DNA of 64,000 bases from Bacteroidota bacterium (GTDB lineage: Bacteria; Bacteroidota; Ignavibacteria; Palsa-1295): assembly GCA_021324735.1 (NCBI GenBank), contig JAJPIO010000005.1, forward strand, positions 87,982 to 151,981, read 5' to 3'. Position numbers and translations under genes: made by a program. Shown piece by piece: positions 35,439-44,527 of this stretch (its first letter is position 1; every line of letters starts with the position of its first letter). The notes below the pieces were generated by a model that was not told where the DNA came from, ran no database searches, and saw only the letters and a list, made by a program, of their open reading frames with translations.

Positions 35439-38426
35439 ATGCGTAAACTCACATTTGTAGCGGCAGTTATTGTCGCACTACTTTCACTCACGGACCTTCA
35501 GGCACAGCCGGTCATTCGCAAACCAGCATCGGATACGGCGATGAAAGGCGGCATGCGTATGACACGTCATGCCGTCGCCGGGCATTTGTACGTTGCGTTC
35601 GATCCAGTTTCAAACGATCCACTCGCGGCGCATGTCTACAGGTTAGACAATGGTCTTACTGTCTATCTAAGCGTCAATAAAACAGAGCCGCGAATTCAAA
35701 CCATGATCGCGGTTCGAGCTGGAAGCAAAATGGACCCACCGGATGCTACGGGTCTTGCACACTATCTCGAGCATTTGCTTTTCAAAGGCACGGACAAATT
35801 TGGCTCGCTCGATTACACGAAAGAAAAGCCATATCTCGACGAGATCGAGGATCTTTACGAGACATATCGCGGCACGAAGGATACGATCGAGCGCGCGGCG
35901 ATCTATCATAAGATCGATTCGGTCAGCGGCGTCGCGGCCAAATGGGCGATCGCTAATGAATACGATAAGATGGTGACCGAACTGGGCGCTCGCGGTACGA
36001 ACGCTTTTACTTCGGATGAGCAAACGGTATACATCAATGACATTCCATCGAACCAGATCGCAAAGTGGCTCACGATCGAATCCGAGCGTTTTCGTCATCC
36101 CGTGCTCCGATTGTTCCACACGGAATTAGAAGCAGTGTACGAAGAAAAGAACCGCGGCTTGGATAACGATGAGAACCAGGCATGGGAAACGATGATGGCG
36201 GCGCTCTTCCAAAAGCATCCCTACGGTCAGCAAACAACGATCGGTACGATCGAGCACTTGAAGAACCCCTCCATCAAGAAGATCAAAGAGTTTTATTCGA
36301 AGTGGTACGTGCCGAACAATATGGCGCTGGTCATGGCGGGCGATTTCGATCCTGATTCGGTCATCAAACTTATCGTCGAAAAATTTGCATCGCTTCCGTC
36401 CAAATCGCTTCAAGCATGGTATTCACCGCAGGAAGTGGATCTAAAACAGCCTGTCATTCGCGAAGTATATGGACCGGATGCCGAGTTTGTCGAAATGGCA
36501 TGGCGCCTTCCGGCGATCAATACGCATGAAGCAAAAGTAGCAGCGATGATGAACATGCTGCTTTCGAATTCGACGGCCGGGCTGATCGATCTCAATCTTA
36601 ATCAGCAGCAGAAAGTGTTAGAAGCCGGCTCTGACGTTGAACTGTTGAACGATTATGGCGTGCATGTTCTGGAGGGTAAACCAAAGCAAGGACAATCGCT
36701 CGAGGACGTAAAGAATCTTCTTCTGTCACAGATCGAGCTTGTTAAAAAAGGCGACTTCGATGCCAGCTTGTTGCCCGCTATTATCAACGATGTGACGATC
36801 CAGCGGTTACGGCAATATGAGCATAACTGGGGCCGTGCGGACGTGATGATGAATTCCTTTATTCATCACACTCAATGGCCGAGTGAAGTAGGGTATCTCG
36901 ATTCACTTTCCAGGATCACCAAGAAAGAGATCGTTGATTTTGCGAATAAATATTATGGCGATAATTATGCTATCGTTTATAAGCGCTCCGGCGATCATAA
37001 GAACGTCGTAAAAGTTACGAAGCCCCCGATCACACCCGTGGAGGTGAATCGCACGGCACAATCCGATTTTCTGAAATCGGTAATGGCGATGCCGGTCTCT
37101 TCGGTCGAGCCTCATTTTCTCGACTTCAAACGAGATATTACACAAACGAAATTATCGAGCGGTATTCCGATCGAGTATTTGCATAACGACGAGAACGCTC
37201 GTTTTTCGATGACCTACGTCGTAGAAATGGGAAAGCGAAACGATAAGGATCTGCAATATGCGATGGATTATATTGACTACGTCGGCACTAATAAACTTTC
37301 GCCCGCGGAGTTAAAGAAAAAGCTGTTTGCATTGGGTGCCAGCGTCAGTGTTTCGACGACCGATGATGAAGTCCATGTTTCGCTCAGCGGACTTCAAAAG
37401 AATTTTAAGACGAGCGTTGCGCTGCTCGAGAGCATTCTTGCTAATCCGAAGTCGGACAAGGCTACGCTCGCCGCGTTCGTCGATCGCACGATCAAGTCAC
37501 GTGAAGATACGAAGAAGAATCGTCACGCAATTCTTTTTGGTGCACTTAGGAATTATGCTGTTTATGGCAAAGTAAACCCGCAGACCTATGACCTGAAGAA
37601 TTCAGAATTGCAGCAGCTAACCGTGAATGACATGACCGATCGTATTCATACGCTTTCCGATTATCCGCATCACGTGCTCTACTATGGGCCGGCTAAGGTG
37701 GATGACGTTGTTGCGACATTGAACGATCTTCATCATGTGGCAGAACATCGTACGGCGCCGGTACCCGTCGAATATGTACGGCAAGAGACAACGAAGAACA
37801 AAGTCTATTTCGTCGACTACGATATGGCACAAGTAGAGGTGCTGATGCTTTCGAAAGGATTGCCAGCATTCGATCCGACCATGGCTCCGGTCATTAATCT
37901 CTATAATGAGTATTATGGTGGTTCGATGGCCTCGGTGACGTTCCAGACGATCCGTGAATCCAAGGCGCTTGCGTATGCGGTATGGAGCAGTTATCAAGCC
38001 GGTGAGAAAAAGAACGACCCGTATTACATCGCTGCTTACGTCGGTTCACAGGCCGATAAGAGTCCGGAGACGATGAAGAGTATGTTCGAGTTGATGAACG
38101 ACATGCCGCGAGTCGATAAGTTATTCGATCAGTCAAAGGAATCGCTCATAAATTCTCTTGCCAGCGGACGCACCACGCGTGAGAATATATTGTGGTCCTA
38201 CGAGCAAGCGAAAAAGCGAGGACTCGATTATGACGTGAGTGAGAACGTATATAAAGCGGCTCCTTCTATCACACTCGACCAGATCGCCGATTTTCAGAAA
38301 CAGAACATTGCGAACCACCAGTACGCGATCGCGGTGCTGGGCTCGAAGAGCAAAGTTGATATGAAAGACCTCGCCAAATATGGGGATATCGAGGAGCTTT
38401 CGCTCGACGAAATATTTGGATATTAA
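35439..38426 (+). CDS. M16-family zinc metallopeptidase
   Basis: 995 residues with an exported N-terminus (MRKLTFVAAVIVALLSLTDLQAQ). The inverted zinc motif HxxEH is at H108-YL-E111-H112, with the third ligand region ELEAVYEEKNR at ~229-239. Two further M16C-type halves follow, so the protein has the usual four-lobe pitrilysin/insulysin shape. The second half lacks the zinc motif, as usual. It degrades peptides in the periplasm or at the surface. Its stop codon is followed at once by the REP/RAYT element. Confidence 0.93.
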   Translation: MRKLTFVAAVIVALLSLTDLQAQPVIRKPASDTAMKGGMRMTRHAVAGHLYVAFDPVSNDPLAAHVYRLDNGLTVYLSVNKTEPRIQTMIAVRAGSKMDPPDATGLAHYLEHLLFKGTDKFGSLDYTKEKPYLDEIEDLYETYRGTKDTIERAAIYHKIDSVSGVAAKWAIANEYDKMVTELGARGTNAFTSDEQTVYINDIPSNQIAKWLTIESERFRHPVLRLFHTELEAVYEEKNRGLDNDENQAWETMMAALFQKHPYGQQTTIGTIEHLKNPSIKKIKEFYSKWYVPNNMALVMAGDFDPDSVIKLIVEKFASLPSKSLQAWYSPQEVDLKQPVIREVYGPDAEFVEMAWRLPAINTHEAKVAAMMNMLLSNSTAGLIDLNLNQQQKVLEAGSDVELLNDYGVHVLEGKPKQGQSLEDVKNLLLSQIELVKKGDFDASLLPAIINDVTIQRLRQYEHNWGRADVMMNSFIHHTQWPSEVGYLDSLSRITKKEIVDFANKYYGDNYAIVYKRSGDHKNVVKVTKPPITPVEVNRTAQSDFLKSVMAMPVSSVEPHFLDFKRDITQTKLSSGIPIEYLHNDENARFSMTYVVEMGKRNDKDLQYAMDYIDYVGTNKLSPAELKKKLFALGASVSVSTTDDEVHVSLSGLQKNFKTSVALLESILANPKSDKATLAAFVDRTIKSREDTKKNRHAILFGALRNYAVYGKVNPQTYDLKNSELQQLTVNDMTDRIHTLSDYPHHVLYYGPAKVDDVVATLNDLHHVAEHRTAPVPVEYVRQETTKNKVYFVDYDMAQVEVLMLSKGLPAFDPTMAPVINLYNEYYGGSMASVTFQTIRESKALAYAVWSSYQAGEKKNDPYYIAAYVGSQADKSPETMKSMFELMNDMPRVDKLFDQSKESLINSLASGRTTRENILWSYEQAKKRGLDYDVSENVYKAAPSITLDQIADFQKQNIANHQYAIAVLGSKSKVDMKDLAKYGDIEELSLDEIFGY

Positions 38427-38495
38427 ATGGTAGGACGGGCTTCCGCCTGTCAAACGAAATGGTCGGTGGACTTTAGTCTGCCGACCATTTTTTGC
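38427..38495. repeat. Left REP-like inverted repeat of the RAYT element
   Basis: The first 38 bases (38427-38464) match the right end (39194-39231) in reverse orientation with one mismatch. A second hairpin follows (GGTCGG...CCGACC around a GGACTTTAGTC core) and ends in a T6 run, so it can also terminate the M16 gene transcript. Confidence 0.85.
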
Positions 38496-39161
38496 TTAGA
38501 GACTTAAGACCTCTCTAATTTTTGGATGGATGTAACTCCACCGCCATTCATTCCAATTTTGAACAAGCCCCGCTTTTACGGGATTATTCAAAATATAGAA
38601 CACGATCCGTTCGAACTCATTACCTCGAACTACATGATCGAAGCTTTCATCTTGCCAGAACGAACCGTGACGTCCGAGCAGACGATTACTCAGAACGGCG
38701 GATCGTCCCTTTAATAATTGCATCGTTTTTCTCAGTTCAAAAGCGTCCCCTTCGGCTGAGGCTGACGGATGCTGAAAGAGTATGTGAATGTGATTTGGCA
38801 TGATCGTGTAGCACCACAGATCGTAGTGTTGTTCTTTCTCCAGGGAGAGAATAATGTTTTGAACGATCTGTGCCACTCGGTCATCGTTTAACCAACGTAG
38901 GGTTTTCTGCGCATGCAGTGCGTCATCATATCCGGCGAAGTAAAGTTTTCGCAAGCGTGAGCGTTGTTCGGCATCATCCGGTGGTCGAATCCCACTTGCA
39001 CGAAATTCGAGATCCATCGTCTTAAGCGGCTGATGATACTTCCGTCCCAATTCGCGCAAAACGGGAACGGGTAATGAACCTGCCAGATGGAACGTTACAA
39101 AGTAATCGACGCCGCTGGGAGTAATATGCGGGAGGTGGCGTCGATAAAATATCTTATCCAC
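38496..39161 (-). CDS. REP-associated tyrosine transposase (Y1 family)
   Basis: 221 residues from GTG at 39161. Features: VDYFVTFHLAGSL at the N-terminus, the HUH metal-binding pair as MPNHIHILFQ (~121-130), and the catalytic Tyr probably in the YILNNPVKAGLV segment near residue ~196, the IVFYILNNP motif being characteristic of RAYT proteins. Y1 HUH enzymes cut and rejoin single-stranded DNA at hairpins. The REP-like repeats at both sides support that use here. It is on the opposite strand to its neighbours. Confidence 0.93.
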   Translation of the reverse strand: MDKIFYRRHLPHITPSGVDYFVTFHLAGSLPVPVLRELGRKYHQPLKTMDLEFRASGIRPPDDAEQRSRLRKLYFAGYDDALHAQKTLRWLNDDRVAQIVQNIILSLEKEQHYDLWCYTIMPNHIHILFQHPSASAEGDAFELRKTMQLLKGRSAVLSNRLLGRHGSFWQDESFDHVVRGNEFERIVFYILNNPVKAGLVQNWNEWRWSYIHPKIREVLSL

Positions 39162-39174
39162 GAATGCAAATATA

Positions 39175-39231
39175 CAGCAGGCTAAAGCCTGCTGACCATT
39201 TCGTTTGACAGGCTGAAGCCCGTCCTACCAT
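39175..39231. repeat. Right REP-like inverted repeat of the RAYT element
   Basis: A perfect hairpin CAGCAGGC-TAAA-GCCTGCTG (39175-39194) overlaps by one base the 38-base inverted repeat at 39194-39231, which mirrors the left end with one mismatch and can also fold (GACAGGC/GCCCGTC). Confidence 0.85.
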
Positions 39232-39233
39232 CT

Positions 39234-40658
39234 ATGGCATTAGAGATCTATAACACTCTCACTCGTAAAAAAGAAGTTTTTACCCCTATTCATGAGGGCC
39301 GCGTCGGTATGTACATCTGCGGTCCTACGGTCTATAGCGATTCGCATGTTGGCCACGCCAAGGCCTATATCATGGGTGATATCGTCAGCCGCTATCTTCG
39401 ATTTTTGGGTTACGAGGTAACCTACGTTCAAAATATTACAGACGTGGGACATTTAACCGACGATGCGGACGAAGGCGAAGATAAGCTGGATGTTGCCGCT
39501 CGCAAGCAAAAGAAGCATCCGATGGAGATAGCGGAGTTTTACACTCGCCGCTATTACGAAGATATGGATGCGCTCAATATTCGCCGCCCTGATATCGCAC
39601 CGCGCGCAACGGGGCATATCATCGAGCAGATCGAACTCATAAAGGAATTACTCGAAAAGGGCTTTGCATACGAGGTAGATGGAAATGTCTACTTCGACGT
39701 CTCGAAAGATAAAGACTATGGAAAGCTCTCGGGTCGCAAAACGGAAGAGCAGGAAGCGAGCGGACGCGTAGAAGCACGAAGCGATAAGCGTTCGCCGCAG
39801 GACTTCGCGCTGTGGAAACGCGCCGAGAAAGGCCACGTTTTGCGATGGCCGTCACCCTGGGGTGACGGATATCCGGGATGGCACATCGAGTGTTCGGCGA
39901 TGTCCATGAAGTATCTCGGTCAAACGATCGATATTCACGGTGGCGGACTCGAGAATCAATTTCCGCATCATGAGTGTGAAATAGCCCAAAGCGAAAGCGC
40001 AACCGGTAAGCCATTCGTTAAATATTGGATTCACAACAATATGGTCACTACGGGCGGCGTGAAGATGGGTAAGTCGCTTGGCAACTCCGCTTATTTACGA
40101 GATCTATATCAGCAGTATAATCCGCTTTCACTGCGCTTTACGATCCTGCAATCGCATTATCGGGGTACGACGGAGTTTGTACCCGAAGCGATCAAATCCG
40201 CGGAGGCCGGTTATGAAAAACTGCTGGGAAGTTACGACAGGTTAAAACAGGCTGTAGGCGATGTAGTATTGCCGCCGCTTGATCGTTCGAACACGATCGT
40301 TCAGCGCTTTATAGAAGCGATGGACGATGATTTCAATACGGCGAAAGCGATAGCGGTATTATACGATCTCGCGACAGAAACCAATAATGCCATCGCGGCA
40401 AAAGAAAAAGAGAAATTACCGATCTTACTCACGATCTGGCAAAACCTCGCCGGCGATGTCCTGGGTATCCTGCCGCTTGCTTCTTCTTCAAAGTCGTCGG
40501 ATGTTTCCCCGGCATTGATGAATCTTATCATTAAGTGGCGTAAGGAAGCTCGTGAGCGACGAGATTTTGCGATGAGCGATGCCATTCGCAAAGAGCTGGA
40601 CGAGGCAGGTGTGGTTCTTGAAGATTCGAAAGAAGGCACAAGCTGGCGGCTAAAATGA
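39234..40658 (+). CDS. cysS: Cysteine-tRNA ligase
   Basis: 474 residues, as usual for class I CysRS. The class I signature is CGPTVYSDSHVGHAKAY (HIGH-like) and KMGKSLGNS (KMSKS-like). Zinc ligands include the Cys in YICGPTV and CHis residues in WHIECSAMS and PHHECEIAQS. It charges tRNA-Cys in the cytoplasm. The RAYT element ends two bases before the ATG, so the natural promoter or leader must lie in or beyond that element; expression probably comes from REP sequence or read-through. Confidence 0.97.
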   Translation: MALEIYNTLTRKKEVFTPIHEGRVGMYICGPTVYSDSHVGHAKAYIMGDIVSRYLRFLGYEVTYVQNITDVGHLTDDADEGEDKLDVAARKQKKHPMEIAEFYTRRYYEDMDALNIRRPDIAPRATGHIIEQIELIKELLEKGFAYEVDGNVYFDVSKDKDYGKLSGRKTEEQEASGRVEARSDKRSPQDFALWKRAEKGHVLRWPSPWGDGYPGWHIECSAMSMKYLGQTIDIHGGGLENQFPHHECEIAQSESATGKPFVKYWIHNNMVTTGGVKMGKSLGNSAYLRDLYQQYNPLSLRFTILQSHYRGTTEFVPEAIKSAEAGYEKLLGSYDRLKQAVGDVVLPPLDRSNTIVQRFIEAMDDDFNTAKAIAVLYDLATETNNAIAAKEKEKLPILLTIWQNLAGDVLGILPLASSSKSSDVSPALMNLIIKWRKEARERRDFAMSDAIRKELDEAGVVLEDSKEGTSWRLK

Positions 40659-41227
40659 GTTCGCTCGCACCACTCGATCTTTCGCCATTCTTCGAGACTC
40701 ACCCAATTCTTGAAACGGAGCGATTGCTATTACGTCCGATCACAGTCGATGATGCGGAAGAGGTGTTTGCGTATGCGAGCGATCCAATCGTATCCCAATA
40801 TATGATCTTTAGCACGCATCAGACGATTGAAGACTCTCTGGCGTGGCTACGAAACGTACCGGGCGAATTTGCCAGAAAAGAGCGTATGAACTTTGGGATC
40901 GTCCGCAAATCAGATAAGAAATTTTTGGGGGCTTCCAGCTTTCATCATATTTCCCAGCAACATCATAATCTTGAGATCGGCTACGTCCTAAACCGTGCGT
41001 TCTGGGGGCAGGGCTACATGACGGAAGCCGTTCGCGAAATGATCCGCTTTGCATTCGAAGAAATGCGAATGCACCGAGTAGCCGCGAGATGTCAGATTGC
41101 TAATGGTGCCTCGGCAAAGGTAATGGAGCGTTGCGGGATGTCGCGAGAGGCAACATTTTGCGAAGATGAGGTAATTCATGGCGAATATGTATCGAATCAC
41201 TTATATGCCATTGTCAATGAGCGGTGA
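40655..41227 (+). CDS. GNAT-family N-acetyltransferase (RimJ/RimL type)
   Basis: 190 residues, starting in a four-base overlap with cysS. Motifs ETERLLLRPITVDDAEEVFAYASDP, NLEIGYVLNRAFWGQGYMTEAV (acetyl-CoA loop, QxxGxG-like) and RVAARCQIANGASAKVMERCGM identify the RimJ/RimL branch that acetylates N-terminal amines of ribosomal or other proteins and small molecules. The substrate is not evident. It shares a transcript with cysS. Confidence 0.93.
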   Translation: MSSLAPLDLSPFFETHPILETERLLLRPITVDDAEEVFAYASDPIVSQYMIFSTHQTIEDSLAWLRNVPGEFARKERMNFGIVRKSDKKFLGASSFHHISQQHHNLEIGYVLNRAFWGQGYMTEAVREMIRFAFEEMRMHRVAARCQIANGASAKVMERCGMSREATFCEDEVIHGEYVSNHLYAIVNER

Positions 41228-41279
41228 AAGGGAATCAAATCTTACCTGGTGGCTTTTGAAAAGCACGGAGGATTTAGAT

Positions 41280-41654
41280 ATGCGCCGCATTATTCCGGTT
41301 CTCTTTTCGGTATTGTCTCTCGTTGTTTTCTTTTCAACCGTAAATGCTCAAACGATTGAAGACCTAAGGCATGGCCTTCAACTACAATCGCATTCGCTTC
41401 ATATTGATGGAAATTCAATTGCAGGCAGTTTAAAGCTATCTGATTCTGCGTTGCATATCGACGAAAATTCTATTGTAGGTAGTTTACCGTTAGACCCCAG
41501 CATAAGAATCCACGGTAATAATTTCTCATCCGGTCATACGGAGAAGCACTTCGTTGAAAAAGATAACCGGCGTTATTATATCGACGTCATTCCCCCAGAG
41601 AAGCATGCGAAGCAGGTCGATCACTCGCATCTCTGGTTGCTTGGTACAAAGTAA
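41280..41654 (+). CDS. Small exported protein with short repeats
   Basis: Start at 41280 with GGAGGA upstream, giving a 124-residue protein with a signal peptide (MRRIIPVLFSVLSLVVFFSTVNAQ). Residues ~33-75 contain two copies of LHIDxNSIxGSLxL and one shortened copy (IRIHGNNF), a repeat of about 20 residues. The rest is polar (EKHFVEKDNRRYYIDVIPPEKHAKQ). I recognise no family. Its stop abuts the stop of the opposite-strand gene with no bases between. Confidence 0.55.
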   Translation: MRRIIPVLFSVLSLVVFFSTVNAQTIEDLRHGLQLQSHSLHIDGNSIAGSLKLSDSALHIDENSIVGSLPLDPSIRIHGNNFSSGHTEKHFVEKDNRRYYIDVIPPEKHAKQVDHSHLWLLGTK

Positions 41655-43442
41655 TCAAAATGACGCCTTAGCCCCGCCGCCAACACCGCGGACTTTCCAC
41701 CAAGCGGTATTATATCCGGGCCGGTAGGAATTCCACGATACATTATCGAATCGGTCAACCCACGCTGCGAGATTAAGAGGTTCCCACAGGAAGAGATTTG
41801 CCTGATCGTCATACATGATCTTCTGCAATTGCTTTTCCATCTCCATGCGCTTTGCCGGATCGAATTCGAGACGGATATCTTCCATTAGTTTATCGGCGAC
41901 CGGATTGCTGTAATAATCGTAGTTCGAACCTCGGTTCTTCGCCTGTGATGAATGATAAAGCTGATAGCTATCCGATTCGAACGGATCGTTGATCCAGGCG
42001 CCTATGTGAGCTTCGAGTAAGTGATCGCGCAGTCGTTCGAGATAAACACTCCACTCCAGCATGTTGACTTGCGCATCGATACCGATCTTGCGTAGCGCTT
42101 CGCTATAGATCAGCAATACTTTTTTGCGTGTCTCATTACCTGCATTGACAGTGAAGGTAAACCGGAATGGAATGCGCCGTCCGTCTATCACTTTATCGCG
42201 GATGCCATCACCATCATGGTCTTTCCAATCCAGTGAGTCGAGAATATGCTCTGCTTTGGCAGGATCGAAGGGGATGATCGGCAAGTCGTGATTATACTCG
42301 GGATGAGTCGATGTCACAGGTGATTCTGTTAATTTTGCCTTACCGTAGTATACTTTATCGATAATGAGCTTTCGATCGATCATATAGGCCATTGCCCAAC
42401 GCACCCCTGGATCGCGAAAGATCGGACTGCGATTGTTAAATCCGATATAGTAAAATTGGCCGAGTGGAAACCCGATCTTTTTCACATCGCCTTTTGACGT
42501 ATCAATATTGATCCAGTATTGCGGTAGGATCTGCCCCAGAAGGTCGACATCGTGAGATTTTAATGCTGTTGTGGCAGCATTCAGATCATTGATCGTTTTA
42601 TAAATAAGCGTATCCGGATTTGCCTCGCCCATTGGTCCCCAATGGTTGACGTATTGAGGATTGCGAACGAACCTCGCATATTGATTCGTAACCCACACAT
42701 CCAGCTTGTAGGGGCCGGTGCCTTGAATATACTTGCCATCGCGATTGCGAGATGCATCCGTGAACCAGGTCGCATAATCGAGCATGGCTTGGTTTTTATG
42801 TTTCGAAAGCATCACGCTGTCGATCTCCTTATTACCGGCAGATTCAACAATGGCAGCGATATCGTCCCAGGAATATTTATCGGTGAGGCCATCCGGGTCC
42901 ATAATGTGCTTCGGCATCATGTAGAGTACGTCACCAAAGGTCGCAGGTATAATAAGAAAGTATGGCTTCCATAGTTTGAACCGGACGCGATAGGGATCGC
43001 CATCGATGAGCTCGACACTATGGATCGGATCGACATAGACGCGCTTTTGACCCGACATCGAATTGAATGGATTTTTCAGCGCCTTTAAGCTAAAGATCAC
43101 GTCTTCACCCGTGAACGGCTTCCCGTCGGGCCATTTTACATCTTTGCGAAGTGTGAAATCATATTGCAGGTGATCCGGTGACTCCACCGGCATTGACTCG
43201 GCCAGCACCGGTACCGTGTACTTCATTGTGTTGACGTCGATAGTAATAAGCCGCTGATAGATCTGCTCCTCGGCATACGTCGCGTTCGCATCGGTGGAGT
43301 TATACGGATTGAGGGATTGAAAATCAGAGAGTATCCACTCGATGAGGCGGTTATTGGTGGAGAGCGGTTTTGTCGAACTGCCGCCGCATCCGGCAATGGC
43401 GACGAGTGAAATACCGATCAGAGCGAGGACATATCGTTTCAT
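41655..43442 (-). CDS. Peptide/nickel-type ABC transporter substrate-binding lipoprotein
   Basis: Start at 43442 (MKRYVLALIGISLVAIAGC) gives 595 residues with a lipobox ending IAGC. The family 5 extracellular solute-binding motifs are present: PVDxPDHLQYDFTLRKDVKWPDGKPFTGEDVIFSL, RDPGVRWAMAYMIDR, and LEWSVYLERLRDHLLEAHIGAWINDP. Such proteins capture peptides, oligosaccharides or nickel and pass them to a permease. No permease or ATPase gene is nearby. A REP-like hairpin lies just upstream. Confidence 0.9.
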   Translation of the reverse strand: MKRYVLALIGISLVAIAGCGGSSTKPLSTNNRLIEWILSDFQSLNPYNSTDANATYAEEQIYQRLITIDVNTMKYTVPVLAESMPVESPDHLQYDFTLRKDVKWPDGKPFTGEDVIFSLKALKNPFNSMSGQKRVYVDPIHSVELIDGDPYRVRFKLWKPYFLIIPATFGDVLYMMPKHIMDPDGLTDKYSWDDIAAIVESAGNKEIDSVMLSKHKNQAMLDYATWFTDASRNRDGKYIQGTGPYKLDVWVTNQYARFVRNPQYVNHWGPMGEANPDTLIYKTINDLNAATTALKSHDVDLLGQILPQYWINIDTSKGDVKKIGFPLGQFYYIGFNNRSPIFRDPGVRWAMAYMIDRKLIIDKVYYGKAKLTESPVTSTHPEYNHDLPIIPFDPAKAEHILDSLDWKDHDGDGIRDKVIDGRRIPFRFTFTVNAGNETRKKVLLIYSEALRKIGIDAQVNMLEWSVYLERLRDHLLEAHIGAWINDPFESDSYQLYHSSQAKNRGSNYDYYSNPVADKLMEDIRLEFDPAKRMEMEKQLQKIMYDDQANLFLWEPLNLAAWVDRFDNVSWNSYRPGYNTAWWKVRGVGGGAKASF

Positions 43443-43488
43443 AAGCCAATAAGGGTAAGATTTTCGCACAAATCTACGTTATATTGTA

Positions 43489-43508
43489 GCGCATGCTTTA
43501 GCTTGCGC
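43489..43508. repeat. REP-like hairpin relic
   Basis: GCGCATGC (43489-43496) and GCTTGCGC (43501-43508) pair around a TTTA loop with one T-T mismatch, followed by CTTTTT. The stem loop is like those in the RAYT element ends (GC-TAAA-GC), so it may be a remnant or a terminator. Confidence 0.4.
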
Positions 43509-43523
43509 CTTTTTAGATATCGC

Positions 43524-44315
43524 ATGCATCATCCAGGATCCAAAACCGTCATCATTATTCCATCCCGTTATGCCTCCCAACGGCTGCCGGCGAAACCGCT
43601 CGCGCTCATTGCCGGGAAGATGTTGGTCGAGCGGGTGTACGAGCGATGTTCAAACATAGCGGAGGTTGATGAAGTGTACGTCGCGACCGATCACGAGAAG
43701 ATTCGCAGAGCGGTCGCAGGCTTTGGTGGCAAAGTGTTGATGACATCGCCCGACTGTAAATCCGGCACCGATCGAGTTGCCGAAGCAGCGCGTCAATTAG
43801 GACTCACAGACCCCCGCTCGATCATCATTAATGTTCAAGGTGACGAGCCGCTCGTCGAGCCAGCCGTTATTCACGCCTTAATAAAGTCGATGCTTGCTGA
43901 TCCTGAGGTCGAAGTAGCAACTCCGATCACGCCAATCAAATCGGCCGATGAGTTGGCAAATCCGAATATTGTGAAAGTTGCTCTGAATGCGTATTACGAC
44001 GCGATCTATTTCTCGCGCCATGCTATACCATTCTTGCGAGATATTCCGAATGAAGATATGAGCAAATGGTTTGGCAAATATCCGTTTTATAAGCATATAG
44101 GTATTTACGCTTATCGGCTTTCCGTTTTGCTCGGACATGAAGGCGCACAAAGCTCGCTCGAAGATGCAGAACGCCTCGAACAATTACGATTCCTGGAAGG
44201 CGGTGATGTTGTTATTCGCTGTATACCCGTCGAGTATGAAGCAGTGGCCGTGGATACACGAGAGGATATCGAGAGAGTAGAACAGATCATTCAGCAGCGT
44301 ACGCTGTTCGCGTGA
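43524..44315 (+). CDS. kdsB: 3-deoxy-manno-octulosonate cytidylyltransferase (CMP-Kdo synthetase)
   Basis: Start at 43524 (MHHPGSKTVIIIPSRYASQRLPAKPL); the frame is open upstream. 263 residues, usual for KdsB. The CTP-binding motif IPSRYASQRLPAKPL, VYVATDHEKI, NVQGDEPLVEPAVI, and HAIPFLRD, YKHIGIYAYR are all characteristic. It activates Kdo for lipopolysaccharide, which shows the cell has a Gram-negative LPS-type outer membrane. The REP-like hairpin upstream might be its leader or terminator of the previous transcript. Confidence 0.96.
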   Translation: MHHPGSKTVIIIPSRYASQRLPAKPLALIAGKMLVERVYERCSNIAEVDEVYVATDHEKIRRAVAGFGGKVLMTSPDCKSGTDRVAEAARQLGLTDPRSIIINVQGDEPLVEPAVIHALIKSMLADPEVEVATPITPIKSADELANPNIVKVALNAYYDAIYFSRHAIPFLRDIPNEDMSKWFGKYPFYKHIGIYAYRLSVLLGHEGAQSSLEDAERLEQLRFLEGGDVVIRCIPVEYEAVAVDTREDIERVEQIIQQRTLFA

Positions 44316-44348
44316 ACTTTTTACTTTCAGCGGACATAAGAGGTCACT

Positions 44349-44525
44349 ATGTACATGCGAGCAAAGAAGCCCAGAAAACTTTCTGCCAAGGCAGAGCAGG
44401 AGCGTCAAGAGCGCGTAAAAGCGGCGTTCGGTATGTTTGCACATGTAAAGACAAGCTCTGAAGAGTTTGCACGACGGAAGTCCAAGGAAATAGAATGGGA
44501 GGACCGTAATCGTAAACCACAATAA
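44349..44525 (+). CDS. Putative antitoxin of PIN-domain toxin-antitoxin pair
   Basis: 58 residues (MYMRAKKPRKLSAKAEQ...DRNRKPQ), preceded by GAGG/AAGAGGTC. It is strongly charged: basic at the N-terminus and mixed at the C-terminus. It ends three bases before the toxin gene, the usual antitoxin-toxin order. No DNA-binding family (RHH, AbrB, Phd) is recognised; the assignment rests on position and size. Confidence 0.6.
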   Translation: MYMRAKKPRKLSAKAEQERQERVKAAFGMFAHVKTSSEEFARRKSKEIEWEDRNRKPQ

Positions 44526-44527
44526 CC

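Larger units (their letters stand above)
38427..39231 (-). mobile_element. REP-RAYT element (805 bp)
   Basis: A single TnpA_REP gene (38496-39161, minus) flanked by near-identical 38-base inverted repeats, each with palindromic hairpins. The left end starts on the base after the M16 stop codon and the right end stops two bases before the cysS start codon. REP-associated transposases of this class are thought to move or maintain such palindromes. Confidence 0.8.

Noticed and set aside
38427..39231. Complete IS200/IS605 insertion sequence
   Set aside because: There is no TnpB gene and the ends are REP-like inverted repeats, fitting a RAYT element better.
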